Shown: piece after piece, positions 27,658-35,654 of the stretch
Position numbering within the stretch: the stretch's first letter is position 1
How the letters are laid out: every line of letters starts with the position of its first letter
NCBI RefSeq assembly: GCF_016839145.1
Contig: NZ_CP069302.1
Coordinates: forward strand, 248,001-312,000
DNA: 64,000 nucleotides
Source: Shinella sp. PSBB067
GTDB lineage: Bacteria > Pseudomonadota > Alphaproteobacteria > Rhizobiales > Rhizobiaceae
Direction of reading: 5' to 3'
Program-made: the position numbers and the translations under genes
Notes under the pieces: generated by a model
Told to the model about the DNA's origin: nothing
Seen by the model: the letters and a program-made list of their open reading frames with translations, nothing else
Database searches by the model: none

Positions 27658-28778
27658 ACGGCCCGGCCGTATCGCCGCATGACGGCCATCAGGTCGTCAT
27701 GCCTTATGGCGTCGATGCGGAAGCGGTCGTGCGGCGTGCCGCCGGCATCTTCCGCCGCCAGCATGGCGTTCACCACCGCCTCCTCCACACTGTCCACCAC
27801 GGCTAGATAGGCCGCGTCGAGTTGCTCGTCGTTGACGATCTCGATGTTGAGCCGCGCTGGCGCGCGATGCGCCATCGGCTGCGGGTTGGCGGTGGAGAAG
27901 GCGAGGAAGATGTCGCCGGAATTGTTGCCGCCGGGCGTGCCGTTCCGGCCGATGCCGATGGCGGCGCGTCGGGCGAGGCGTTTTAGCTGATGCGGTGCCA
28001 TCGGCAGGTCGGTCGCGATGACGACGATAATCGAGCCGCGCTCCTTGAGCTGGCTTTGCGGCGTGTTGTCCTGAAGGTGCTTGCCGACGGGCACGCCGCA
28101 GATCGTCAGCCAGTCGCGCTGGCCGTGGTTTGCCTGGACCAGCGTTCCGATCGTGTAGTCCCTGTCGCCGAAAGTGACGATGCGGGACGAGGTGCCGGTG
28201 CCGCCCTTGAAGCCATAGGTGATCATTCCGGTGCCGCCGCCGCAATTGCCCTCCCGGACCGGGCCGCGGGAGAGGCTTTCCAGTGCCGCGCGGGCATCCG
28301 CCTCGGTCACCGGCATGCCGTTGATGTCGCTGAGCGCGCCGTCATAGGTCTCGGCGATGACCGGCATCAGCCAGAGGAAATCGCCGATCTCGTAGGTGGA
28401 CGCGTAACGTTCCAGCATCCAGCGGATCGTCGCGTGGTGGGTGATGCCGACGCCGTGGGTGTTGGTGATCATGACGGGGCCGAGGAAGGTGCCGCCGTCC
28501 TCGATCCAGTGCGTGCCCGTCATCTCGCCATTGCCGTTGAACCGGTGCACGCCGGCATAGACCGGCACGGGCGTCTCGCTTTCGCTATGCGGCAGGATGG
28601 CGGTGACGCCGGTGCGCACCGGCAGCCGGCGGCCGGGGCGCGGCGTCTCTTCCCGGATGGTGCGCAGGCCGACCGCGACGCCTTCGACATCGGTGATGGC
28701 GTTGAAGGGGCCGGTGCGGCCGGTGAAGGGCAGGCCGAGGTCGCGGGCGCGGGGCTTTGTCTTTCTGTTCATGGTCAT
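27654..28778 (-). CDS. P1/S58 family aminopeptidase, DmpA-like
   Basis: A 374-residue N-terminal nucleophile hydrolase. These enzymes cut themselves between Gly and Ser to expose the catalytic serine; here the site is ERGSIIVVIATD with Gly248-Ser249, almost the same number as in Ochrobactrum DmpA. Other family motifs are ITNTHGVGITHH, EGNCGGGTGMITYGFKGGTGTSSR and NNSGDIFLAFSTANP. DmpA-type enzymes release N-terminal D- or L-amino acids or beta-peptides. The start overlaps the stop of the PotC-like permease (ATGA), so it is the last gene of the transporter operon and probably processes what that system brings in. It has no signal peptide. Confidence 0.88.
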   Translation of the reverse strand: MTMNRKTKPRARDLGLPFTGRTGPFNAITDVEGVAVGLRTIREETPRPGRRLPVRTGVTAILPHSESETPVPVYAGVHRFNGNGEMTGTHWIEDGGTFLGPVMITNTHGVGITHHATIRWMLERYASTYEIGDFLWLMPVIAETYDGALSDINGMPVTEADARAALESLSRGPVREGNCGGGTGMITYGFKGGTGTSSRIVTFGDRDYTIGTLVQANHGQRDWLTICGVPVGKHLQDNTPQSQLKERGSIIVVIATDLPMAPHQLKRLARRAAIGIGRNGTPGGNNSGDIFLAFSTANPQPMAHRAPARLNIEIVNDEQLDAAYLAVVDSVEEAVVNAMLAAEDAGGTPHDRFRIDAIRHDDLMAVMRRYGRAV

Positions 28779-29605
28779 TTCTGCCGGGAGCGAAGGTAGA
28801 GGCCGAGGGAGGCGACGACGAAGGAGAAGGTCAGCATCATCACGGCGATGGCGTTGATCTCCGGCTTGATGCCGCGCCGGAGCATGGCGAAGATGAACAT
28901 CGGCAGCGTCGTCACGTCGACGCCGGCGATGAAGTAGGTGATGACGAGATCGTCCATCGAGATGATGAAGGCGAGCAGCGCGCCGCCGACGATGCCGGGC
29001 AGGAGCTGCGGAAAGACCACCTTGCGGAAGGTCGTCCACTCGTTGGCGCCGAGGTCGGCCGACGCGTTCTCCAGCGTGCGGTCCATGCCGGCCAGCCGGG
29101 CGGACACCACGATGAAGACATAGGAGATCAGGAAGGTGCATTGGCCGATGATGATCGTGCCGATGCCAAGCCCGATTCCCGCATTGACGAAGAAGATCAG
29201 CAGCGCGATGCCCAGCACGATATCCGGCATCAGCATGGGCATGAACATGACGACCCGGTAGAAGCGCCGGCCGAAGAAGTCGAAGCGGTAGAGCGCGATC
29301 GCGATCGCCGTGCCGAGCACGGTGGCGATGGCGGTGGTGGAGGCGGCGATCCTCAGGCTGTTCCACACGGCCTGCAGGAGCTGGTCGGTGGATTCCAGAT
29401 AGAGCGCGTTCTCCGAGATGGTCGTCTTGAAGCCGAGGACCTGGGCGTACCATTCGGTGGTGAAGCCGGACCAGGTCATCATGTTGATCGGGTTGGCGTT
29501 GAACGAATAGACCGCGATCAGCACGAGCGGGATATAGATGAAGGCGAAGAAGAGGCCGGTATAGGCAATCAGGCTGCCGCGGGCGAGGGTGGCGAGGATC
29601 TTCAT
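28775..29605 (-). CDS. ABC transporter permease, PotC-like
   Basis: A 276-residue inner-membrane permease with six helices. The ATPase-docking loop is ENASADLGANEWTTFRKVVFPQLLP. Segments such as YIPLVLIAVYSFNANP and PDIVLGIALLIFF are typical of PotC/PotI. It follows the PotB-like gene by 10 bases and overlaps the DmpA-like gene at its stop. It belongs with the ATPase and PotB-like genes upstream and the divergent binding protein at 31766. Confidence 0.9.
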   Translation of the reverse strand: MKILATLARGSLIAYTGLFFAFIYIPLVLIAVYSFNANPINMMTWSGFTTEWYAQVLGFKTTISENALYLESTDQLLQAVWNSLRIAASTTAIATVLGTAIAIALYRFDFFGRRFYRVVMFMPMLMPDIVLGIALLIFFVNAGIGLGIGTIIIGQCTFLISYVFIVVSARLAGMDRTLENASADLGANEWTTFRKVVFPQLLPGIVGGALLAFIISMDDLVITYFIAGVDVTTLPMFIFAMLRRGIKPEINAIAVMMLTFSFVVASLGLYLRSRQK

Positions 29606-29615
29606 CTTGCCCTCC

Positions 29616-30518
29616 TCACTGTCCGGCGGCGGCGTCGAGGCCGCGCCGGCCGGAAACGACCACGTAGACGAAGAGCAGCACCAGCATCACGCTCATCACC
29701 ATCATGGCGAGCGCCGAACCGAAGGGCCAGTTGCGCGCGGCGAGGAACTGCTGCTCGATGAGGTTGCCGAGCATCATAACCTTCGCGCCGCCGAGAATGG
29801 CCGGCACGACGAAATTGCCGAGCGCCGGGATGAAGACGATCACCGCGCCGCCGGCAATGCCGGGCGCCGTCAGCGGCAGGACGATGCGCAGGAACGTGCG
29901 GACGGGCCCCGCGCCCAGATCGAGCGAGGCGCGCACCAGCGTCCAGTCCAGCTTCTCGACGCTGGCATAGACCGGCATGAACATGAAGGGGATGAAGACA
30001 TAGACCATGCCGAGGATGATCGCGCCGTCCGTATAGATGAGATCGAGCGGCCGGGCGATGACGCCCGAGGTCAGCAGCACCTCGTTGACGAGGCCGGTCT
30101 GGCGCAGGATCAGCACCCAGACGAAGAGCCGTACGATCAGGCTGGTGAAGAAGGGAAGCGTGATCAGGAAGAGGCAGAAGTTCTTCCACCGGTCGGAGAG
30201 CCGGCTGATGCAGAAGGCCGCCGGATAGCAGACGACGAGCGCGGCGACGACGGTCAGCGCGGCGATCTTCAGCGAGCGCAGGAAGATGGCGATGTAGATC
30301 GGATCGAAATCCTCGAACATCGGATCGGCAAAGCCGAGGATGCGGCCGTAATTGTGCGGATACCAGGTCCATTCCACGCCGCCGTAAAGGCCGGGCGCAA
30401 GGAAGCTCGTCACGATCATGATGGCGAGCGGGCCGAGGAAGAAGACGGCGAGGAACAGCGAGACCGGCCCGAGGAGGACGGCAAGCTGGGCGCGGCGGCG
30501 AAGGGCGATCGACGACAT
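29616..30518 (-). CDS. ABC transporter permease, PotB-like
   Basis: A 300-residue inner-membrane permease. The ATG at 30518 lies just after the ATPase stop and has a GGAGG-like sequence upstream; a 17-residue longer frame would overlap the ATPase gene. Six helices are visible, with the docking loop VRASLDLGAGPVRTFLRIVLPLTAP. The segment PGLYGGVEWTWYPHNYGRI is the usual periplasmic part of PotB/PotH. Unlike the permease at 7862 it has no enlarged first loop. Confidence 0.9.
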   Translation of the reverse strand: MSSIALRRRAQLAVLLGPVSLFLAVFFLGPLAIMIVTSFLAPGLYGGVEWTWYPHNYGRILGFADPMFEDFDPIYIAIFLRSLKIAALTVVAALVVCYPAAFCISRLSDRWKNFCLFLITLPFFTSLIVRLFVWVLILRQTGLVNEVLLTSGVIARPLDLIYTDGAIILGMVYVFIPFMFMPVYASVEKLDWTLVRASLDLGAGPVRTFLRIVLPLTAPGIAGGAVIVFIPALGNFVVPAILGGAKVMMLGNLIEQQFLAARNWPFGSALAMMVMSVMLVLLFVYVVVSGRRGLDAAAGQ

Positions 30519-30519
30519 G

Positions 30520-31602
30520 TCAGGCGGCCTCCGCGGGGATGAGGTGGACTGCGGCCGGATCGTAGGCAAGGCGCGCCCGGCGCGACTGCTCGATCTCGCC
30601 GATGAGGTTGCGCCGGACGGCGGGGACTTCCGCGATCACGCGCCGGCCCGTTGCCGTGCGGCCGAAAAGCTCGAAGGTGGAGCCGACGAAGACGATCTGC
30701 TCGAGATCCACGTCGAGGCTCGGCGCATCGTCGCCGGGGGCGGCGAGGAAGAACTGCTCGGGGCGGATGAGCGCGGTCGCCGCGCCCGTAGAGCTGGTCT
30801 GGCCGTGGGAAATCGCGATGCCGTCCCGGGTGACGAGCTGCCCGCCGGCGGCTTCCCCTTCGAAAAGATTGCTCGCGCCGACGAAGGTGGCGACGAAGCT
30901 GTTTTTCGGCTGGTCGTAGATGGCGCGCGGCGTGTCGAGCTGCTGGATGCGCCCGGCCGAGAGCACGGCGACGCGGTCCGACATGGTCAGCGCCTCCTGC
31001 TGGTCGTGCGTGACGAAGATGAAGGAGATGCCGAGTTCGTGCTGCAGCGTCTTCAATTCGATCTGCATGGCCTGGCGCAGGTTCTTGTCGAGCGCGGAAA
31101 GCGGCTCGTCGAGCAGCAGCAGCTTCGGGCGGGCGATGATGGCGCGGGCGAGCGCCACGCGCTGTTGCTGGCCGCCGGAAAGCTGGCGCGGCTTGCGGCC
31201 TTCCATGCCTTCGAGGCCGACCATGTGCAGCGCCTCGGCGACGCGCCTGGCGCGCTCCGCCTTCGCCGCGCCGGCGACCTCCAGCGCATAGCCGGTGTTC
31301 TCGCCGACCGTCATGTGCGGAAAGAGGGCGTAGTTCTGGAAGACGGTGTTGACCGGGCGGCGATAGGGCGGCCGGTCCGTCATGTCCTCCCCGTCGATCA
31401 GGATGCGGCCCGAATCGAGCTCGACGAAGCCGCTGATCGCCTGGAGCAGGGTGGTCTTGCCGCAGCCCGACGGCCCCAGCAGCGTCAGGAATTCGTTGCG
31501 CCGGACGGTCAGGTCGATGGCGTCGAGCGCCGTGACCGTCTGGCCCTCGGGCGTGGCAAAGGCCTTCGCCGCCCTTTCCAGGCGGACTATGGATTCTCGC
31601 AT
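30520..31602 (-). CDS. Spermidine/putrescine-type ABC ATP-binding protein, PotA-like
   Basis: A 360-residue ATPase with Walker [11 protein letters not shown]-loop [10 protein letters not shown], signature [15 protein letters not shown], Walker [13 protein letters not shown] and VTHDQQEAL, followed by a TOBE domain after about residue 245. The phrase [18 protein letters not shown] is close to PotA/PotG. Start at 31602 is supported by GGGGAA upstream. It is the first gene of the minus-strand operon potA-potB-potC-peptidase and is divergent from the binding-protein gene, with which it shares an AT-rich control region. Confidence 0.9.
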   Translation of the reverse strand: MRESIVRLERAAKAFATPEGQTVTALDAIDLTVRRNEFLTLLGPSGCGKTTLLQAISGFVELDSGRILIDGEDMTDRPPYRRPVNTVFQNYALFPHMTVGENTGYALEVAGAAKAERARRVAEALHMVGLEGMEGRKPRQLSGGQQQRVALARAIIARPKLLLLDEPLSALDKNLRQAMQIELKTLQHELGISFIFVTHDQQEALTMSDRVAVLSAGRIQQLDTPRAIYDQPKNSFVATFVGASNLFEGEAAGGQLVTRDGIAISHGQTSSTGAATALIRPEQFFLAAPGDDAPSLDVDLEQIVFVGSTFELFGRTATGRRVIAEVPAVRRNLIGEIEQSRRARLAYDPAAVHLIPAEAA

Positions 31603-31618
31603 CGTCGTTCCCCAAAAT

Positions 31619-31632
31619 GTTATAAAAATAAC
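31619..31632. promoter_or_regulatory. Inverted repeat in the divergent control region
   Basis: GTTATAAAAATAAC is a perfect 5-base inverted repeat around AAAA, in the AT-rich region between the ATPase and binding-protein genes and very close to the ATPase start. It resembles AT-rich operators of RpiR-type regulators, and an rpiR gene lies just downstream of the binding-protein gene. The assignment is inferred. Confidence 0.4.
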
Positions 31633-31765
31633 GCTTGTGCGATTTAGATATGTGGATACCATTTAGCCATCCAAGTCAACGGCCGAAAGAAGCCGTGGCG
31701 GGAACGGCGGCGCAAAGGAAAGCGCCGGGGCCTGCGGGCCGAACCATCAGAGGAGAGACCATTCC

Positions 31766-32815
31766 ATGACGAAATTCGATTGCGCCTGGACGCGCCGCAC
31801 CGCCTTTTCCCTCATCGCCCTGGTGGCGACGGCGGGCATGGCGGGCGCCAGCGACCTCAACGTCTACAACTGGGGCGAATACATCAATCCCGAGGTTCTG
31901 AAGAAATTCGAGGAAGAGACCCAGATCAAGGTCAATCTGTCGACCTACTCCTCCAACGAGGAAATGCTGGCCAAGATCCAGGGCGGGGCGACGGGCTACG
32001 ACATCGTCTTCCCCTCCGTGCACATGCACGACATCATGGCCAAGCTCGATCTTCTGGAGAAGACCGACATCAATACCTACGAGGGCTTCAAGAACATCGA
32101 TCCGGCGTTCCTGCGCGCCAAGAGCGACCCGAACGGCGAATACTGCCTGCCCTATGCCTGGGGCTCGGTGGGCATCTTCTACAATCGCAAGATCCTCGGC
32201 AAGGACGTCACCGGCTGGAAGGACCTGATCGAGACGGTGAAGGCCAAGGGCCTGAAATTCACCCTGCTCGACGACATGCGCGAGGTGCTCGCCGTCGGCC
32301 TCATCCTCAACGGCCACAAGATCAACTCGACCGATCCGGCCGAGCTCCAGCAGGCGGCCGACACGATCATCGCCATGAAGCCTGATGTCGCGGCCTTCAC
32401 CTATGACGAGCGGCCGATGGTGCAGGCGGGGGACGTTGCCGCCGGCCACGCTTTCGTCGGCGCCATGGTGGACGTCTTCGGCAACGAGAAGGACCTCGGT
32501 TACGTGATCCCGGAAGAGGGCGCGACCATGTACCAGGAGGACATCTGCGTCCTGAAGAGCGCGCCGAACAAGGAGAACGCCATCAAGTTCCTCCAGTTCT
32601 ACACCCGCCCGGAAATCGTGGCGCTCAACGTGTCGCAGCAGACCAACGGCACGGCCAATGTGCCGGCACGGGAATTGACCCCGGAAAAGATCAAGAATAG
32701 CAAGGAAATCAACCCGCCGGCCGAAACGATGGCGCGTCTCCAGATATTCGAGGATCTGGGGCCGGCCCTGCGCCAGGTGGACCGCGTGTGGACGCGGGTC
32801 AAGACGGCGCAGTGA
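31766..32815 (+). CDS. Spermidine/putrescine-type periplasmic binding protein
   Basis: A 349-residue binding protein. The signal peptide has Arg-Arg (TRRTAFSLIALVATAGMAGAS) and cleavage near residue 29. The mature part starts DLNVYNWGEYINPEVLKKFEEE, the hallmark of PotD/PotF/SpuE proteins, and the YDIVFPSVHMHDIM and LPYAWGSVGIFYN segments also match. It is divergent from the matching ATPase-permease-permease genes and followed at once by an RpiR regulator gene. Polyamines are the usual ligands, but other members bind opines or amino sugars; the coupled DmpA-like peptidase would suit an amide-linked ligand. Confidence 0.88.
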   Translation: MTKFDCAWTRRTAFSLIALVATAGMAGASDLNVYNWGEYINPEVLKKFEEETQIKVNLSTYSSNEEMLAKIQGGATGYDIVFPSVHMHDIMAKLDLLEKTDINTYEGFKNIDPAFLRAKSDPNGEYCLPYAWGSVGIFYNRKILGKDVTGWKDLIETVKAKGLKFTLLDDMREVLAVGLILNGHKINSTDPAELQQAADTIIAMKPDVAAFTYDERPMVQAGDVAAGHAFVGAMVDVFGNEKDLGYVIPEEGATMYQEDICVLKSAPNKENAIKFLQFYTRPEIVALNVSQQTNGTANVPARELTPEKIKNSKEINPPAETMARLQIFEDLGPALRQVDRVWTRVKTAQ

Positions 32816-32871
32816 ACGCGACTGGTCCCCGCCCGTTTCTCGACGGGCGGGATTTCGAAGAGAGGGGCGAC

Positions 32872-33726
32872 GTGTCGAAACGCATTCTGAAGCTCGTTCA
32901 GTCCGACGACCTCAGGCGGTCCAAATCCGACAAGCTCATCGCCCGCTATATCGAGCGCAACATCGCGGACCTGCCGTTCGAGACGGCGCGCTCCATCGCC
33001 CAGCGCCTTCAGGTCTCGCCGATGACCGTCGGCCGCTATCTCCGGCGCATGGGCTTCGACGGGCTCGACGAGCTGAAGGGCGAACTGCGCCGCGGCAGCT
33101 CCAACCCCGCCTGGCAGGTCAAGGGCCAGGTCTCCCGGCTGGAGCAGGACCGCAAGGAGGGCAAGCTCCTTGCCGGTCTCATCCAGCAGCAGATCGACAA
33201 TCTCGGCGAGATCTACGCCATCACCAACGCGCCGGAATGGCAGCAGACCATCGACGCGCTGATCGGCGCGACGGAAGTCTATGTCGCCGCCTACCAGAAC
33301 GTGCGCGGCATCGCGCAGTATTTCGCAAGCCAGCTTTCCTATACGCGTCCGCGCGTGCAGTTCGTCGACGGCCTCAACGGCACCTATGCCGAGTTGCTGG
33401 ACGGCTCCGTCGAGGGGCGGCTGCTGTTCCTGCACGACGTGCGCCGCTTTGCGGCGAAGGCCCGGCCGCTGGCGCTGGAAGCCCGTCGCGCCGGCGTCAA
33501 GGTTGTGCTGCTTACCGACGAGTTCTGCCCCTGGGGACCGGAGGTTTCCGACATCTGCCTCATCGTGCCCGGCTCGCACGGCCCGCTCTGGGACGGCGCG
33601 GCCACCATGACCGCGGTCATGGACCTCATGCTCAGCAACATCATCGTCGTCCTCGGCGACGAGGTGAGCGAGCGCGTCGACACGCTCACCCGCCTGCAGG
33701 ACGTCTTCGGGGATTTCGAAAGCTGA
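32872..33726 (+). CDS. RpiR-family transcriptional regulator (HTH + SIS)
   Basis: A 284-residue regulator. The N-terminal helix-turn-helix lies at about residues 15-70 (TARSIAQRLQVSPMTVGRYLRRMGF) and a SIS sugar-phosphate-type domain at about residues 110-270. The GTG at 32872 is chosen because GAGAGGGG precedes it; the frame is open further upstream, into the end of the binding-protein gene. It follows that gene directly and is likely co-transcribed, so it probably regulates the transporter. RpiR proteins normally sense phosphorylated sugars; whether that holds for this branch is unclear. Confidence 0.85.
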   Translation: MSKRILKLVQSDDLRRSKSDKLIARYIERNIADLPFETARSIAQRLQVSPMTVGRYLRRMGFDGLDELKGELRRGSSNPAWQVKGQVSRLEQDRKEGKLLAGLIQQQIDNLGEIYAITNAPEWQQTIDALIGATEVYVAAYQNVRGIAQYFASQLSYTRPRVQFVDGLNGTYAELLDGSVEGRLLFLHDVRRFAAKARPLALEARRAGVKVVLLTDEFCPWGPEVSDICLIVPGSHGPLWDGAATMTAVMDLMLSNIIVVLGDEVSERVDTLTRLQDVFGDFES

Positions 33727-33732
33727 ATGCCG

Positions 33733-34488
33733 TCAGGCGTCCGGCTCCACCGTCAGCTTGACCCGGTCGGCGGCGAAGCGGGTGCGGGAGAACTGGATCG
33801 GCGTGCCGTCGAGGTCGGTGTTGACGGCCATGGCGACGAGGATGATGGCGCCCGGAGAGAGCTTGAGCTGGCGCATGTCGTCGCCCTCCGCGTGGATCGC
33901 CGAGATTTCCGTTGACCGCCGCACATAGTCGGCGACGCCGAGATTCCGGAAGGACGCGGTGATCGAGCGGGTTTCCTCATAGGCCTCCGCCATGCCGGCG
34001 AAACGGTCGGCCGGGAAATAGCTCGTCGAGCGGGAGATCGGCCGCTTGTCCGCGCTGCTGACGATTTCCAGCCGCACGCAGGGCGCGCCCGGCGCCAGCC
34101 CGAGGGCATTCGTCACGATGGAAGGGGCGGCCTCGGTCGCCGCGTCCAGCAGCTTTCCTTCGAGATCGCGGGCCTGGTTGCCGAGGCCCTGCGAGAAGCG
34201 GGTGCGGCGGGAGATGGGGAAGCGCAGCCGGTCGCGCCGCTCGATGCGCGTGCCGATGCCCTGGATGGCGCGCACGATGCCTTCCTCGGCCAGCGCGGCC
34301 ATGGCGCTGCGCACCGTATGCCGGTTCACCCCGAAACGGCCCGCCAGCACCGTCTCCGGCGGCATCATGCCGGTCTCGTCGAAATCGCCGTTGTTGATCG
34401 CAAGGCGCATGCGGTCCGCGATCTGCCGCCAGAGTGCCACGCCCGATTGCCGTTCCACGATTCCCGCCTCCGCGAATGTCCCTGTCAT
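33733..34488 (-). CDS. phnF: Phosphonate operon repressor PhnF (GntR/HutC type)
   Basis: A 251-residue GntR regulator of the HutC/UTRA subfamily. Residues about 15-85 form the winged helix (PPETVLAGRFGVNRHTVRSAMAALAEEGIVRAIQG), and residues about 100-245 are the UTRA ligand domain (RSTSYFPADRF, DLDGTPIQFSRTRFAADRV). It is divergent from phnG with a 78-base gap. A TGTCTA-N6-TAGACA inverted repeat before phnG is its likely operator, and the phnF start codon itself lies within a Pho box. In known cases PhnF represses phosphonate genes; the ligand is not settled. Confidence 0.9.
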   Translation of the reverse strand: MTGTFAEAGIVERQSGVALWRQIADRMRLAINNGDFDETGMMPPETVLAGRFGVNRHTVRSAMAALAEEGIVRAIQGIGTRIERRDRLRFPISRRTRFSQGLGNQARDLEGKLLDAATEAAPSIVTNALGLAPGAPCVRLEIVSSADKRPISRSTSYFPADRFAGMAEAYEETRSITASFRNLGVADYVRRSTEISAIHAEGDDMRQLKLSPGAIILVAMAVNTDLDGTPIQFSRTRFAADRVKLTVEPDA

Positions 34489-34499
34489 ACCCTTGTCAC
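34482..34499 (+). promoter_or_regulatory. Pho box upstream of phnG
   Basis: CTGTCAT-ACCC-TTGTCAC matches the PhoB consensus CTGTCAT-N4-CTGTCAT at 12 of 14 positions (first half exact). It overlaps the phnF start codon and lies 68 bases before phnG, with a TTAGAT -10-like hexamer in between. It predicts induction of the C-P lyase genes by phosphate starvation. Confidence 0.65.
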
Positions 34500-34533
34500 G
34501 CCCACCGTTTAAGACGAGACTTAGATGTTCAGT

Positions 34534-34551
34534 TGTCTAGATTAATAGACA
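34534..34551. promoter_or_regulatory. Putative PhnF operator
   Basis: TGTCTA-GATTAA-TAGACA is a perfect inverted repeat ending 15 bases before the phnG start codon, between the Pho box and the gene. A dimeric GntR/HutC regulator bound here would block phnG transcription. Confidence 0.6.
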
Positions 34552-34566
34552 TTTGGAGATGAGGCA

Positions 34567-35043
34567 ATGACATCAGTTGGAAAATCCGCCGAGACGGCGA
34601 GGGATAGCGCCGGGGAGCGGCAGAGGGCGATGGGTCTGCTGGCGAAGGCGAGCCGCGCCGAATTGCAGGCGGCCTACGATGCGCTGGCCGACAAGCCCGC
34701 GGTGCAGCCCGTACGTGGTCCCGAAACCGGCCTCGTCATGGTGCGTGGACGCATGGGCGGCGGCGGCGCGCCGTTCAATCTCGGCGAGGCGACGGTGAGC
34801 CGCGCCAGCATCCGCCTCGAAGACGGCACCGTCGGTCACGGCCAGTCGCTCGGCACGGACGGCGCGAAGGCGCGGCTCGCGGCGATCTTCGACGCGCTCT
34901 TCCAGCAGCCGGCCCGCAAGGCCGAGGTGGAAGCGCTGCTCGCCGCCATTGCCGCGCGCGTTGCCGGCGAGGACGCGGCCAAGGCCCGCCAGACAGCCGC
35001 CACCCGCGTCGATTTCTTCACCATGGTTCGCGGAGAGGACTGA
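34567..35043 (+). CDS. phnG: C-P lyase core subunit PhnG
   Basis: A 158-residue subunit of the PhnGHIJ carbon-phosphorus lyase core. The family segments RQRAMGLLAKASRAELQAAY, ETGLVMVRGRMGGGGAPFNLGEATVSRAS and GHGQSLGTD are easily recognised. PhnG takes part with PhnI and PhnH in forming the alkylphosphonate-ribose triphosphate intermediate from ATP. It is the first gene of the phn operon, behind a Pho box and a PhnF-like operator. The final base of its stop is the first base of the phnH start. Confidence 0.93.
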   Translation: MTSVGKSAETARDSAGERQRAMGLLAKASRAELQAAYDALADKPAVQPVRGPETGLVMVRGRMGGGGAPFNLGEATVSRASIRLEDGTVGHGQSLGTDGAKARLAAIFDALFQQPARKAEVEALLAAIAARVAGEDAAKARQTAATRVDFFTMVRGED

Positions 35044-35651
35044 TGACACTGGATACGCTCCCCTTTGCCGGCGGTTTTCAGGAGCCCGTCTTCGAGGCCC
35101 AGGCCGTCTTCCGCACGCTGATGGACTGCATGGCCCGCCCCGGCACGATCGGTCAGATGGCCGCGACCGTCATGCCGCCGGCGCCCCTGACGGCCGCTGC
35201 CGGCGCCGTGGCGCTGACGCTCTGCGACCATGACACGCCCGTCTGGCTGACGCCGACGCTCAAAGCCTCGCCGCTGCCCGGCTGGCTGGCCTTCCATGCC
35301 GGCGCGACCGTGACCGAGGAGCGCCAGAGCGCCCGCTTCGCCTTCGTGGAGAAGGGCGCGATGCTGCCCAATCTCTGCCTCTTCGCGCAGGGCACGCAGG
35401 AATATCCCGATCGCTCGACGACGCTGGTCGTCGAGATCGAGGGTTTCGAAGGCGGCCGTCCGATGGTCCTGACGGGGCCGGGTATCCGCACCCGGGAGGA
35501 AACCGCGCCGGTCGGCCTGCCGGACATGTTCCCGCATTTCTGGACGGAGAACCGCCAGGGCTTCCCGCGCGGCGTCGACCTCGTCCTCGTGGCCGGCGAC
35601 CGGGTCCTCTGCCTGCCGCGCACCACCGTCGTCCATGTCAAGGAGGCGTGA
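35043..35651 (+). CDS. phnH: C-P lyase core subunit PhnH
   Basis: A 202-residue PhnH protein. It begins with the typical FAGGFQEPVFEAQAVFRTLMDCMARPGTI and later has TLCDHDTPVWLTP and GPGIRTREETAPVGLP. In the C-P lyase complex PhnH binds the PhnGIJ core and is needed for phosphonate activation. The start shares one base with the phnG stop (TGATG). Length is usual (about 190-205). Confidence 0.93.
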   Translation: MTLDTLPFAGGFQEPVFEAQAVFRTLMDCMARPGTIGQMAATVMPPAPLTAAAGAVALTLCDHDTPVWLTPTLKASPLPGWLAFHAGATVTEERQSARFAFVEKGAMLPNLCLFAQGTQEYPDRSTTLVVEIEGFEGGRPMVLTGPGIRTREETAPVGLPDMFPHFWTENRQGFPRGVDLVLVAGDRVLCLPRTTVVHVKEA

Positions 35652-35654
35652 GCC

